From contig CM022300.1 of NCBI GenBank assembly GCA_011799875.1, positions 233,068,903-233,132,902 of the forward strand: a DNA stretch of 64,000 bases. Direction: 5' to 3'. Below the pieces are notes generated by a model, which worked only from the letters and a program-made list of their open reading frames with translations, was not told the DNA's origin and did no database searches. The translations under genes were made by a program, and so were the position numbers. Positions 11,080 to 25,352 of this stretch are shown here, piece after piece; the first letter of the stretch is position 1; each line of letters starts with the position of its first letter. The stretch is from Thinopyrum elongatum. Taxonomy: Eukaryota; Streptophyta; Magnoliopsida; Poales; Poaceae.

Positions 11080-12014
11080 TGTCAGATTTCGGGTTCCGCA
11101 AACCCTTGAGAGGTTCGAACTCTGGGGTGCGTGTGAAGAACTTGTCCTCCCTAGTCTGCCTACTCACTAATCTCACAGGCTAGCTCGGCGAACTGTAAGG
11201 AAAAGACACATAGCAGTTTACCCAGGTTCGGGCCACCTTGCGGTGTAAAATCCTACTCCTGCTTTGTGGTGGATTGGCCTCGAGGGGCTGAGGATGAACT
11301 AGTACAGTGGCGAACAACCTCAGGAGGAGAGGTGTTCTTGAGCTCGAGTGAGCTGGTGGAGTGAGGGTGATCTAAATGATCCATCTCCACTTGTCCCTCT
11401 CTGAACTTGTGATGTGATCCGGTGTGTGCCCTCTCTCCTACGGTGGTTGCTATGTCCTATTTATAGTGGCCTTGGTCCTCTTCCCAAATGAAAGGCGGGA
11501 AGGGATCCCACAACGGCCAAATTCGAAGGGAGACAACTAGTACAAGCTATCCTGACAAGAGTAGTGTTCGCCTGCAAAAGCCTCTGGTTGTGACACCGTG
11601 GTGGGCTCGGTGATGACCTCTGTCCTGCCGTCCTGGCGGTCTTGGTTTTTTTGCATGGGAATGGAAACCTTTGGCTGATTCCTCAGGACTCCGCACCTGC
11701 GCTTGCCTCTTTAGCACCGAAGAGGAAACTGGTACACTGCGCCTGCTAGCACCTGCCTAGCCATGGTCGTCATGGCTCATGTCATTCGGACCTCACGAGG
11801 TGAGGCTTGCATAGAGATCTCCGCTCCTCGGGAGCCAGCCTGAGGAGACCGCTCCTCATGGAGGTCTTGGTGTCGTCCGCCTCGCGAGGATTAGCCCCTC
11901 CCGAGGGTCTTGAGTTGTTGTCGCTGAAGCTGGGCCGTACCAGGCCGTCGATAGAGCCACGCCGTGGGACGCAGGCACGCAAGTCTGGGTACCCCCGTTC
12001 CCAGTACGCCGACA
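11080..12014 (-). repeat. Long terminal repeat (5' LTR) of the gypsy element
   Basis: On the minus strand this 935-bp segment starts TGTCGGCGTACTGGGAACGG at 12014 and ends AAATCTGACA at 11080, giving the canonical TG...CA ends. The inner end is followed by the primer-binding region and gag, so it is the 5' LTR. A TATA-like TATAAATA is visible on the minus strand near 11460 (plus strand TATTTATA within TCCTATTTATAGTGG). The outer end directly meets the satellite at 12015. No second copy is present in the window. Confidence 0.85.
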
Positions 12015-14937
12015 TCACGTGCTTGTCTCGGCGTCCATCATCGCTACCGGGACGACGTCCGCCTCGACTTGCGTTACCCTAAGACAGCGTGGCAGTGGAA
12101 TCACGTCCTCATCTCGGCGTCCGTCGTCGCTACCATGACGACGTCCGCCTTGACTTGCGTTACCCTAAGACAGGGTGGCAGTGGTGTTACGTACTCGTCT
12201 CGGAGTCCGTCGTCGCTACTGCGATGACGTCCGCCTTGACTCGAGTGATGCTAAGACAGGGTGACACTGGTGTCACGTGCTTGTCTCGGCGTCCATCGTC
12301 GCTACCGCGACGACATCCGCCTCGACTCGCGTTACGCTAAGACAGGGTGGCAGCGGTGTCACGTGCTCGTCTCGCCGTCCGTCCTCGCTACCGCGATGAC
12401 TTCCGCCTCGACTCGCGTAACTCTAAGACAGTGCGGAAGTGGTGTCACGTGCTTGTCTCGGTGTCCGTCATCGCTACCGCGACGACGTCCGCCTCGACTC
12501 GCGTTACCCTAAGACAGGATGGCAGTGGTGTCACGTGCTCGTCTCGGCTTCCGTCATTGCTACTGCGACAAGGTCCGTCTCGACGTGCTTGTCTCGGCGT
12601 CCGTCATTGCTACCGCGACGACGTCTGCCTCTACTCGCATTACTCGAAGATAGGGTGGCCGTGGTGTCACGTGCTCGTCTCTGTGTCCGTTATCGCTACC
12701 GCGACGACGTCCGCCTCGACTCGCGTTACGCTAAGACAGGGTGGCAGCAGCGTCACGTGCTCGTCTCGGCGTCCGTCATGGTTATTGCGATGACGTCCAC
12801 CTCGACTCGTGTTAACCTAAGACAGCATGGCAGTGTTGTCATGTGCTTGTCTCGGCGTCCGTCGTCGCTACCGTGACGACATCCGCCTCGACTCGTGTTA
12901 CGCTAAGCCAGCGGTGTCACATGCTCGTCTAGGTGTCCGTCCTCGCTATCGTGATGACTCCCGCCTCGACTCGCGTTACGCTAAGACAGGGTGGCAATGG
13001 TGTCACGTGCTCGTCTCGGCGTCCGTCCTTGCTACAGCGGGTGGCAGTGTTCCGTCGTCGCTAGCGCGACGACGTCCGCCTCGAGTCGCGTTACCGTAAG
13101 ACAGGGTGGCAGTGTTCCGTCGTCGCTACCATGACGACATCCGCCTCAACATGCGTTACCCTAAGGCAGGGTGGCAGTGGTGTCACGTACTCGTCTCGGC
13201 GTCCGTCGTCGCTACCGCGACGACGTCCGCCTCGACTCATGTAACCCTAAGACAGGGCGGAAGTGGTGTCACATGGTCGTCTCGGTGTCCATCGTCGCTA
13301 CCACGATGATGTCCGCCTCGACTCGCGTTACCCTAAGACAGGATGGCAATGGTGTCACGTGCTCGTCTCGGCTTCCGTCATTGGTACTGCGACGACGTCC
13401 ATCTCTACTCGTGTTACCCTAAGACAGCGTGGCAGTGTTGTCACGTGCTCGTCTCCGCGTCCATCGGCGCTACCAGTATGACCTCTGCCTCGACTCGCGT
13501 TACCCTAAGACAGTGTGGCAGTGGTGTCATGTGCTCGTCTCGGCGTCCATCGTCGCTACCGCGACGACGTCCGCCTCGACCCGCGTTACCCTAAGATAGG
13601 GTGGCAGTGGTGTCATGTGCTCGTCTCGGAGTACGTCGTCGGTACCGCGATGACATCCGCCTTGACTGGGGTATGCTAAGACAGGGTGGCAGTGGTGTCA
13701 CGTGCTTGTCTCATCGTCCGTCCTCGTTACCGCAACAACATCCACCTCGACTCGCGTTACGCTAAGACAGAATGGCACTGGTGTCACGTGCTTGTCTCAT
13801 CGTCCATCATCGCTACCACGACGACATCCGCCTCAACTCGCGTTACCCTAAGGTAGGGTGGCAGTGGTGTCATGTGCTCGTCTCGGCGTCCGTCGTCGCT
13901 ACCGCGACGACGTCCGCCTTGACTCGCGTAACCCTAAGACAGGGTGGCAGTGGTGTCGCGTGCTCGCCTCGACATCCATCATCGCTACCACGATGACGTC
14001 CGCCTCTACGCGTATTACCCTAAGACAGGATGGCAGTGGTGTCACGAGCTCGTCTCGGCGTCTGACGTTGCTACTGCGACGATGTCCGCCTTGACTAATG
14101 TTACCCTAAGACAGCGTGGCAGTGTTGTCACGTGCTCGTCTCGGCGTCCGGCGTCGCTGCCGGGACGGCATCCGCCTTGACTCGTGTTACGGTAAGACAG
14201 GGTGGCAGTGGTGTCACGTGCTCGTCCCGGCTTCCGCCCTCGCCACCGCGACGACGTCTGCGTCGACTCGCGTTACGCTATGACAGGGTGGCAGTGGTGT
14301 CACGTGCTCGTCTCGGCGTCCGTCCTCGCTACCACGACGACGTCTGCGTCGACTCACGTTACGCTATGACAGGGTGGCAGTGGTGTCACGTGCTTGTCTC
14401 GGCGTCCGTTGTTGCTTCCGCGATGATGTCTGCCTCTACTCACATTACCCTAAGACTGGGGTGGCCGTGGTGTCACGTGCTCGTCTCTGTGTCCATCATC
14501 GCTACCACAACGACGTCCGCCTTGACTCGCATTACCCTAAGACAGGGTGGCAATGGTGTCACGTGCTCGTCTCGGCGTCCGTCATGGCTACTGCGACAAC
14601 GTCCGCCTCGACTCGTGTGACCCTAAGACAGAGTGGCAGTGTTGTCACGTGCTCGTCTAGGCGTCCATCGACGCTACCAGGACGACCTCTGCCTCGACTC
14701 GCGTTACCCTAAGACAGCGTGGCAGTGGTGTCACGTGCTCATCTCGGCGTCCATCGTCGCTACCGCGACGACGTCTGCCTCGACCCGCGTTACCCTAAGA
14801 CAGGGTGGCAGTGGTGTCACATGCTTGTCTCGGAGTACGTCATCGGTACCACGACGACATCCGCCTTGACTTGGGTTATGCTATGACAGGGTGGCAGTGG
14901 TGTCACGTGCTTGTCTCATCGTCCGTCCTTGCTACCG
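12015..14937. repeat. 86-bp tandem repeat array, segment B (clean part)
   Basis: The same monomer as segment A resumes immediately at the LTR end with TCACGTGCTTGTCTCGGCG. About 34 monomers are seen. Shortened monomers occur near 12575-12590, where the hairpin to CACGTG part is lost, and 13031-13060 (GCTACAGCGGGTGGCAGTG). Sequence quality is good until 14937; just after it scattered indels begin. Landmark variants (GTTACGGTAAG at 14186, GTTGTTGCTTCC at 14408) define the 15-monomer higher-order period that continues at 44.9 kb. Confidence 0.95.
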
Positions 14938-17900
14938 AGGACAACATCCGCTCGACTCGCGTTACGCTAGAAGACAAATGGACTGGTGTTAACGTGCTTG
15001 TCTCATCGTCCGTCGTCGCACCACGACGACATCCGCCTCAACTGCGTTACCCTAAGGTAGGGTGGCAGTGGTGTCAGTGCTCGTCTCGGTGTCCAGTCGT
15101 CGCTAACGCGACCGACGTCCGCCCTGACTCGCGTAAACCTAAGACAATGTGGCAGTGGTGTAGCGTTGCTCGTCTCGACATCCATCATCCCTACCACGAG
15201 GTCCGCCTCTAAGCGTGTACCCTAAGAACAGGATGAAGTGGTGTCACGAGCTCGTCTCGGCGTCCGACGTGCTATGCGACGATGTCACCTTGATCATGTT
15301 ACCCTAAGACGCATGGCAGTGTGTCACGTGTCGTATCGGCGTCCGTCGTCGCTACTGTGACGGATCCACCTTGACCCGTGTTACGGTAAGACAGCGTGGC
15401 AGTGGTTCGTCACGTGCTCGTCTCGGCGTCCGGCCTTGCTACCGCGACGATGTATGCGTCGACTCGCGTTATGCTATGACAGGGTGGCAGTGGTGTCACG
15501 TGCTCGTCTCGGCGTCCGTCCGCTACCGCGACGACATCGTTCGCCTCGCGTTACGCTAAGACAAGGTGGCAGTGGTGTCACGTGCTCATCTCCGGCGGCG
15601 TCCTCGTACCACGACGAAGTCTGCGTCGACTCAAGTTACGCTACGACAGGGTGGGCAGTGGTGTCACGTGCTTGTATCGGCGTCCGTTTGCTTCGCGATT
15701 GATGTCTGCCTACTCACATTACCCTAAGACTGGGTGGCCGTGGTCACGTGCTCGTCTCTGTGTCGTATCGTACCACAACGAGTCCGCCTTGACTCGCATT
15801 ACCCTAAGACAGGGTGGAAGGGTGGCAATGGTGTCACGTGCTCGTCTCGGCGTCCGTCATGGCTACTGCGATGATGTCCGCCGACTCGGTGTACCTAAGA
15901 CAGCGTTGGCAGTGTTGTCACGTGCTGTCTCGCCGTACATCGACGCTACCAGGACGAACTCTGCACTGGATCGCGTACCCTAAGACAGCGTTGGCAGTGG
16001 GTCAGTGCTCGTCTCGGCGTCCATCGTCGCTACCGTGACAAGTCTGCCTCGACCAGCGTTACCTAAGAAGAGGTTGGCAGGGGTCACGTGATCGTCTGGA
16101 GTACATCATCGCTACCGCGACGAACTCCGCCTTGACTTGGGTTAGCTAAGACGGGGTGGCCAGTGGTGTCACGTGCTGTCTCATGTCCGTCTCGCTACCG
16201 CGACAACATCCGTCACGGACTCGCTTACCCTAAGACAGAATGGCACTGGTGACAGTGCTGTCTCACGTCCGTAGTCGCTACCACGACGACATCCGACCTA
16301 ACTCGCGTTACCTAAGGTAGGGTGGCAGTGGTGTCACGTGCTCGTTCGGCGCCGTCGTCGGTTACCGCGACGACGGTCCGCCTTGACCGCGTAACCTAAG
16401 ACAGGTGGTGGCAGTGGTGTCGCGTGCTGTCTCGGCATCCATCATCGTTACCACGATGAAGTCCGCCTACGCGTGTTACCCTAAGATGATGGTAGTGGTG
16501 TCACGAGCTCGTCTCGGCTTCCGACGTTGCTACTGCGACGATGTCCGCCGTTGACTCATGTTACCCTAAGACAGTGTGGCAGTGTTGTCACGTGCTCGTC
16601 TCGGCGTCCGTCGTCGCTACCGGAAGGCATCCGCCTTGACTCGTGTTACGGTAAGACAGGGCGGCAGAGGTGCTCACGTGCTCGTCTCGTCTTCCAGCCC
16701 TAGTACCACGACGACCGCGGCGTCGACTCGCGTTACGCTATGACAGGGTGGCAGGGTGTCACGTGCTCGTCTCGGCGTCCGTCCCGCTACCGCAACGACA
16801 TCCGTCGGCCTCGCGTTACGCAAAGACAGGGTGGTGCAGTGGTGTGTCACTGCAGTCTCGGCGTCCGTCCTCGCTACCACGGACGACGTCTGCGTCGACT
16901 CACGTTAAGCTATGACAGGGTGGCAGTGGTGTCACGTGCTTGTCTCGGCGTCCGTTGTTGCTTCCGCGATGATGTCTGCCTCTACTCACATTACCCTAAG
17001 ACAGGGTGGCCGTGGTGTCACGTGCTCGTCTCAGTGTCCGTCATCGCTACCACAACGACGTCTTCCTTGACTCGCTTTACCCTAAGACAGGGTGGCAATG
17101 GTGTCACGTGCTCGTCTCGGCGTCCGTCATGGCTACTGCGACGACGTCCGCCTCGACTCGTGTTACCCTAAGACAGCGTGGCAGTGTTGTCACGTGCTCG
17201 TCTCGGCGTCCATCGACGCTACCAGGACGACCTCTGCCTTCTACTCGCGTACACTAAGACAGTGTGGCAGTGGTGTCACGTGCTCGTCTCGGCGTCCACG
17301 TCGAACCGCGACGACGTCTGCCTCGACCGCGTTCTAAGACAGGTGGCAGTGGTGTCAAGTGATCGTCACGGAGTACGTCATCGGTACGCGATGACATCCG
17401 CCTTGACTGGGGTATTGACTAAGAAGGGGGCAGTTTGCAGTGGTGTAACGTGCTTGTCTCATCGTCCATCCTCGTACCGCGACAACATCCGCTCGACTCG
17501 CGTTACGCTAAGACAAAATAAATGGGCACTGGGTCAGTGTTGTCTCATCGTCCGTCGTCGCTACCACGACGACATCCGCCTCAACTCGCGTTACCAAGGG
17601 TAGGGTGGCAGTGGTGTCACGTGCTCTCTTGGCGTCCGTCGTTCGCTACCACGACGAAATCCGCCTTGACTCGAGAACCCTAAGACAGGTGGCAGTGGTG
17701 TGGTGTGCGGCGTCTCGGCATCCATCTCGTTACCACATGACGTCCGCCTACGCGTGTTACCTAAGACAGGATGGCAGTGGTGTCACAAGCTCGTCTCGGC
17801 GTCCGACGTTGCTACTGCGACGATGTCGCATTGACTCATGTTACCTAAGACAGGTGGCAGTGTTGTCACGTGCTCGTCTCGGCGTCCGTCGTCGCGCTAA

Positions 17901-20900
17901 CGGGACGGCATCGCCTGACTCATGTTACGGTAAGGCAGGGTGGAGAAAGGGTGTCACGTGCTCGTCTCGTCTTCCGCCCTAGCTACACGGAGACGTCTGC
18001 GTCGACTCGCGTGTACGCTATGAAAGGGTGGCAGTGGTGTCACGTGCTCTCGGCGTACGTCTCGCTATCGCGGACGAATCCGTTTCGTCTCACGTTACGC
18101 TGACAGGGTGGAGTGGGTCACATGCTGTCTCGCGTCCGTCCTCGTACCACGACGTTGTAGTGCAGTCGACTCACGTTATCTATGACAGGGTGGCAGTGGT
18201 GTCACGTGCTTGTCTCGGCTGTCGTTGTTGCTTCACGCGATGATGTCAGCCTTACTCACATTACCCTAAGACAGGCTGGCCGTGGTGTCACGTGCTCGTC
18301 TCTGTGTCCGTCGTCGCTACCACGACGACGTCCGCCTTGACTCGCATTACCCTAAGACAAGGGTGGCAATGGTGTCACCGTGCTCGTCTCGGAGTCCGTC
18401 ATGGCTAATGCGACGAGTCCGCCTCGACTCGTGTTACCCTAAGACAGCGTGGCAGTGTTGTCACGTGCTCGTCTCGGCGTCCGTCGTCGCTACCGGGACG
18501 AAGTCCACCTCGACTGCGTACCCTAAGACAGCGTGGCGTAGTGGTCTCACGTCCATCGACTCGCGTTTACCTTAAGACAGGGTGGGAGTGGTTGTTACGT
18601 ACTGTCTCGGAGTCCGTCGTCGCTACCGCAATGACGTATGCCTTGATTGGGGTGATGCTAAGACAGGGTGGCACTGTGGTCACGTTCTTGTCTCAGCATC
18701 CATCGTCGCTACCGCGACGACATCCACCTCGACTCGCGTTACGCTAAGACAGGGTGGCAGCGGTGTGCGTGCTCGTCTCAGTGTCCGTCCTCGCTACCGC
18801 GACGACTTCCGCCTCGACTCGTGTTTCGCCTAAGACAGGGGGTGGCAGTGGTGTCACGTGCTCGTCGGGTGTCCGTCCCGCTACCGCGACGACTTCCGCA
18901 TCAGACTAGCGTTACGCTAAGCCAGGATGGCCGGGTTCACGTGCTCGTATCGGCGTCCGTCCTCGCTACGGCAACGAAGTCGCCTCTATCGTGTTACGCT
19001 AAGACAGGGTGCCAAGCGGTTGTCACGTGCTCGTCTCGGCGTCCGTCCTCGCTACCGCGACGACTTCCGCCTCGACTCGTGTTTCGCTAAGACAGGGTGG
19101 CAGTGGTGTCACGTGCTCGTCTCGGTGTCCGTCCTCGCTACCGCGACGACTTCCGGCTCGACCCGCGTTACGCTAAGACAGGATGGCCGTGGTGTCACGT
19201 GCTCGTCTCGGTGTCCGTCCTCGCTACGGCGACGACGTCTGCCTCTACTGCGTTACGCTAAGACAGGTTGATAGCGGTTGTTCAATTGCTACTCTTACGT
19301 CCATCATGTACCGCGACGACGTCCGCACTTGACTCGACATTACCCTAAGACAAGGTGGCAGTGGTTTGTCACGTGCTCGTCTCAGCGTCCATCCTCGCTA
19401 CAGTGGGTGGCAGTGTTCCGCCGTCGCTACCGCGATGACGTCCGCCTCGAGCCAAGTTACCTAAGATCAGAGTGCACTGGTGTCACGTGCTTGTCTCGGC
19501 GTCCGTCGGTCGCTACCACGATGACATCCGCCTCAACTAACGTTACCTAAGGAAGGGTGGCAGTGTGGTGTCGTCGCGTTCAGCGTCCGTCATCGTACCA
19601 CGACGACTTCCGCCTCGAATCTCGTTACCCTAAGACAGGGTGGCAAGTGGTGTCACGTGCTCGTCTCGGCGTCACGTCGTTGCTACTGCGACAACGTCCG
19701 CCTCGACTCAATGTTACCCTAAGACAGCGTGGTAGTGTTGTCACTGTCGTCTCGGTGTCTGTCATCGCTACCGGGACGACGTCGCCGCCTCGACTCGCGG
19801 TACCCTAAGATAGCGTGGCAGTGGTGTCACGTGCGTCTTGGCGTCCGTCGTCGCTACTGCGACGACGTCCACCTCGACCGCGTTACCTAAGACACGGCAG
19901 GGGCAGTGGTGTCAACGTGCTCGTCTCGGTGTCCGTCATCGCTACCACGATGACGTCCACCTCTATGCGCGTTAACTAAACAAGGTGGCAGTGGTGTCAC
20001 AAGCTCATCTCGGCGTCCGACGTTGCTACGCGACGACGTCAGCCTCGACTGTGTACCCCTAAGACAGCGTTGCGAGTGTTGTCACATGCTCGTCAGCAGC
20101 AGTCCGTCGTCGCTACTGGGACGGCATCCCGCCTGGACTTCGCGTTACGGTAATACAGGGTGGCAGAGTAGGGTCACGTGCTCGTCTCGGCTTCCGCCCT
20201 CGCTACGCGATGACGTCTGCGTCGACCGCATTACGCTATGACAGGGTGGCAGTGTTGGTGTAACGTGATCGTTGGCCTCCGTCCTCGCTACCGCGACGAC
20301 ATCCGTCTCGACTCGCGTTATGCTAAGACAGGGTGGCAGTGGGTGTAACGTGCTCGTCTCGGCGTCCGTCCCTCGCTACCGCGACGACGTCTGCGTCGAC
20401 TCGTGTTACGCTATGATAGGGTAGGCAAGTGGTGTCACGCGCTGTCTCTGCGTCCGTCGTTGCTACCGCGATGACGTTGCATCTACTCACATTACCCTAA
20501 GACAGGGGTGGCAATGGGTCACGTGCTCGTCTCGGCGTCGTCATGGCTACTGGACGACGTCCGCCTAGACTCGTGTTTACCCTAAGACAGCGTTGGCAGT
20601 GTTGTCACGTGCTCGTCTCGGCGTCCATCGTGCTACCAGGATGACGTCCGCCTCGACTTGCGTTAACTAAGACGCGTGGCAGTGGATTATGTCCTGACTC
20701 ACGTACCCTAAGACAGGGTTGGCAGGTGGTGTTACGTACTCGTCTTGAGTCGTCGTGATACGCGATGACGTCGCCTTGACTGGGGTGATGCTAACACAGG
20801 GTGGCACTGGTGTCACGTTTTGTCTCAGCATCCATGTCGCTACAGCGACGACATCCGCCGAATCACGTTGCGCTAAGACAGGGTGGCAGCGGTTTGTCAC

Positions 20901-23872
20901 GTGCTCGTCTCGGCGTCCGTCCTCGCTACCGCGACGACTTCCGCCACGACTCGGTTCGCTAAGAAAGGGGGCAGTGGTGTCACGTGCTCGTCTCGGCGTC
21001 CGTCCTCGCTACCGCGATGACTTCCGCCTCGACCCGCGTTCGCTAAGACAGGATGGCCGTGGTGTCACGTGCTCGTACTCGGGTCCGTCCTCGCTACGGC
21101 GACGATGTCCGCCTCTCTATCGCCTTACGCTAAGACAGGTTGACAGCGGGTGGGTCACATGCTTGTCTCTGCGTCCGTCATCACTACGCGACGACGTCTG
21201 CATGACTCGCATTACCACGACAGAGTGGCACTGGTGTCACGTGCTCGTCTCGGCGTCCGTGTCGCTACCACGAGACATCCGCCCTCACTAACGTTACCCT
21301 AAGGCAGGGTGCGGTGCAAGTGGTGTCACGTGCTAGTCTCGGCGTCCGTCGTCGCTACCATGACGACGTCCACTCGACTTCTCGTTACCCTAGATAGGGT
21401 GGCCTGGTGTCAGTGCTGTCTTGGCATCCGGTCGTTGCTACATGCGACAACGTCTGCCTCGACTCGTGTTACCCTAAGACAGCATGGCAGTAGTGTGTTG
21501 TCACGTGCTCGTCTCTGTGTCTGTCGTCGCTACCGGGACGACGTCCGTCTCGACTCGCGTTACCCTAAGAAAGCGTGGCAGTGGTGGCACGTGCTCATCT
21601 TGGCGTCCGTCGTCGCTACTGCGACGACATCCGCCTTCGAACCGCGTTACCCTAAGACAGGTGCCAGTGTGTACGTGCTGTCTCTGGAGTTCGTCGCGCT
21701 ACAGCGATGGCATCCGCCTTGACTGGAGTTATGCTAAGAAAGGGTGGCAGTGGTGTCACGTTCTCGTCTCATCGTCCGTTCGCTCGTACCATGAGACATC
21801 CGCCTCTATCTGGTTCGCTAAGATGGGTGGCAGTGGTGTCATGTGCTCATCTCGGCGTCCGTCCTTGCTACTGTGATGCTGCCTGACTCGCGTTACGCTA
21901 AGATAGGGTGGAAGTGGTGTCACGTGCCGTCTCGGCATCCATCCTCGCTACGGCGACGAACTCTGCCTCTCTCTGTTACCCTAAGAGTAGGGTGGCAGTG
22001 TTCCGTCGTCGTACCGCGAAGACGTCCGCATCGAGTCGAGCTACCCTAAGACAGGGTGGCGTGGTGGTTGTCTCGTGATAGTGTGACAGTGGTTGGTCTC
22101 GTGCTCGTCTCGGCGTCCGTCGTGGCTACCGCTACGAGTTCCGTCTCGACTGCGTTACCCTAAGACAGGGTGGCAGTGGGGTGTCACGTGCTCTTTCTCG
22201 GGTCCGTCGTCGTCGCTACCGCGATGACATCTGCCTGACTCGCGTTACTCAAGAGAGGGTTGGCAGCGGTGTCACGTGTCGTCTTGGTGTCCGTCGTCGA
22301 TACCGCGGGGTGGCAGTGTTACCCTAATACAGAGTGCGACTGGTGTCACTTGTGCTTGTCCGGCGTCCGTCGTTGCTACGTGACAACGTCTGCATGACCA
22401 TGTAACCTAAGACAGGGCGGCAGTGGGTACAGTGCTCGTATCGGCGTCCGTCGTCGCTTGGACGACGTCTGCCTGACTCGCGTTACCCTAAGACAGGGGG
22501 CAGTGGTGGTCATGTGGCTCATCCGGCGTCGAACGTTGCTACTGCGATGACGTCCGCCTGGACTCGTGTTACCCTAAGACAGCATGGTAGTGTTCTCACG
22601 TGCTCGTCTCGGCGTCCATCACGCTACCGGGAGACGTCTGCCTCGGACTCGCGTACCCTAAGACAGCATGGCAGTGGTGTCACATGCTCGTCTCGGCGCC
22701 CGTCGTCGCTACGCGATGATGTCCGCCTCGACCCGCGTTACCCTAAGACAGGGTGGCAGAGGGTGTCACGTGCTCGTCTCATCGTCCGCCTCGACTCACG
22801 TAACCCCTAAGACAGGGCGGCAGTGGGGTCGAGTGCTATATTGGCATCCGTCGTACGCTACCGCGATAACGTCCGCCTTATGAGCGTACACTAAGACAGG
22901 GTGGCAGTGGTTGTCACGTGCTCGTCTCGGCGTCCGACGTTGCTACTGCGACGATGTCCTTCGACTTGTGTTGCACTAAGACAGCGTTGGCAGTGTTGTC
23001 ACGTGCTCGTTGGCGTCCGTCATCGCTTCGGGACGGCATCCGCCTCTACTAGTGTTAGCTAAGACAGGGTGGCAAGTGGTGCCACGTACTCGTTCGGCGT
23101 CGTCTCGCTACAGCGATGACGTGCTGCGTCGACTCGCATATGCTATGACAGGGTGGCAGTGGGGCCACGTGCTTGTCCCCGGCGTCGGTCGTTGCTACCG
23201 CGACGACGTCTGCCTCTACTGCATTACCCTAAGACAGGGTGGCCGTGGTTGTCAAGTGCCCGTCTCTATGTCCGTCATCGTACCACGAGGATGCGCTTGA
23301 CTCGCATTACCTAAGACAGGGTGGAAGTGGTGTCACGTGCTCGTCTCGGCGTCCATCATGGCTACTGCGACGACGTATGCCTGACTGTGTTACCCTAAGA
23401 CAGTTGTGGCAGTGTTTGTCACGTGCTCGTCTCGGTGTCCGTCGTCGCTACCGCGACGACATCCTCCCGACTCGCATTACCCTAAGACACCATGGCAGTG
23501 GTGTCAATGCTCGTCTCGGTGTCCGTCATCGCTACCACGAAACGTCCACCTCGACCCGCGTTACCCTAAGATAGGGTGGCAGTGGTGGCACGTGCTCGTC
23601 TGGAGTCCATGTAGCTACCGGACGACATCAGCTTGACTGGGGTTATGTCAGATAGGGTGGCAGTGGTGTCACGTGCTGTCTCATCGTCCGTCCTTGCTAC
23701 CACGACGACATCCGCCTCGACTCGCGTTACGCTAAGACAGAGGTGGTGGCAGTGGTGTCACGTGCTCGTCTCGGTGTCCGTCCTCGCTACGCAGAAAATG
23801 TCTGCGTCGACTCGCGTTACACTATGACAGGATGGAGTGGTGTCACGTTTGTCTCGGCATCGTCGTTGCTAC
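14938..23872. repeat. 86-bp array, error-rich copy 1
   Basis: Satellite sequence matching 44502-53410 monomer for monomer, with frequent single-base deletions and insertions (TTACCTAA for TTACCCTAA, doubled or lost bases in GTCTCG and GACGTC). Variant monomers occur in the same order as in the clean copy. Reading frames here are meaningless. Confidence 0.85.
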
Positions 23873-25352
23873 TGAAAAAGGCGTTATATCGACTAGAGGG
23901 GGGTGAAATAGGCAATTTTTACAAATTCGTCACTGAGGAATTCAAGGTGAGGAAATTCTACAGCAACGAACACTTAGCAGCAGAATAAGTACTCATATGC
24001 ATAACATGGCATAAGCACAGTATCATGATGAAATGAAATGGCACAGGAGTACAAGGTAGCGTGAAACATAGGATAAGCAGGCTGAAGACTAAGTGACCGA
24101 AGAATTGGGATTGAGGAAATGAGAAAGTCTTCAGTCAAAGTCTTCAAAACAGTAACGATCAAGTACACAGCAAGTATGCGAGGAAATGAAAGGGTTGAGG
24201 AGGAAATAGAAACCAGTAGCGATGAAGACGATGGTTTGGAAAGACCAGTTCCAACTGCTGTGACAGTTTGTACATCTGGTTGGAGCGGCTAGGTATTTTA
24301 AACCTGAGGAACAGAGTCCCGGAACACACAGTCCTCACCATATTTCCTTGAGCTAAGGTCACACAGACCTGCCCAATCACTCGTGGTAAGTCTTCACAGG
24401 TGACTTCCAAACTTCACAGACTCGGCACTCGGCGATCCACAATTTCCTCTTGGATGCTCTAGGACCATGACGCCTAACCGTCTGGAGGATGCATAGTCCT
24501 CAATGGTAACAAGCGTCGGTTCCACACAGGAAACAATTCTTCAGTGATGCTCAATCACTTTGGGTTTTAGGTGTTGGGTTTGGGTTTTTCCTCACTTGAT
24601 GATTTTCGCTCAAAGTCCTCGGAGGATGAGTGCTCTAAATGACAAGTGTCAGTTTCTCTCGGAGTAGCCAACCAGCTAGTGGTGTAGGGGGCGGCTATTT
24701 ATAGCCGGGGGGCAGCCCGACATGATAAGACATAAATGCCCTTAATGATATGACCGTTAGGTGGGTAGGATATTTTGGACAGCTGGCGCATAGCACAGCA
24801 ACGGTCGGAAATTTGAGCTCTCAAATTCCTCAGGCATATCATGTTCCTCACTTGTAGGCAATCCGCACTGGCGAATTCCTTAACTCCTCAGTCAGAACAA
24901 ATTCCTCAGAGAACAGAAGAATTCATCTCTGTCACTGAAGAACTTGACTGAACTGTATGAGATTTCCAATGGCTTCAGCGAAAGGATGGTAGTGTAGGAT
25001 TGAGTTGTACATCAGATTGGAAACTTTTCCTTAGTTTTACCTTGACCCCCTTTAACAGTACAGTGTTTCCTATGACTAGTAAGTGAAAACAAAACTAGAA
25101 AACAAAAGTCTTCACGCTTCATAATCCTCGCATCAATATCAGTCTCAAGGCACACCAATTTCCTCATTTTCAAAGTCTTCAAGAAAAACCAAAGTCTTCA
25201 TTGAAGACTTTCATTTTTCGGGGGCGACATTCTTGTAAATATCAAACTCCTCATAGGACTTATAGAACCTGTGTACACCACAAAACATTATTCCCTTAAC
25301 CTATAAGTCTTCAATACACCAAAATCACTAAGGGGCACTAGATGCACTTACA
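23873..25352 (-). repeat. 3' LTR of copia copy 1
   Basis: Begins TGAAAAAGGCGTTATATCGAC next to the satellite sequence TTGCTAC and ends GATGCACTTACA before ATCCCCCC, like the clean LTR at 53411-54901. Its length is 1480 bp against 1491. The promoter-like TATAAATA is at 24696-24703 on the minus strand. Confidence 0.85.

Larger units (their letters stand above)
8075..12014 (-). mobile_element. Truncated, decayed Ty3/gypsy LTR retrotransposon (minus strand)
   Basis: Read on the minus strand the order is LTR (12014 to 11080), primer-binding region, gag, aspartic protease, then a fragment of reverse transcriptase that ends at 8075. No RNase H, integrase or second LTR is found. The gag and protease frames carry several stops and at least two frameshifts, so the copy is dead. 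The LTR end abuts satellite sequence at 12015 (TCACGTGCTTG). A matching target duplication cannot be shown because the left junction at 6533/6534 is not an LTR end. The gag-PR-RT order and the block of residues around the protease site place it in Ty3/gypsy; I do not name a family. Confidence 0.85.

Noticed and set aside
11807..12082. Plus-strand frame across the gypsy LTR and the array
   Set aside because: It is a chimera of LTR antisense sequence and satellite, with no domain.
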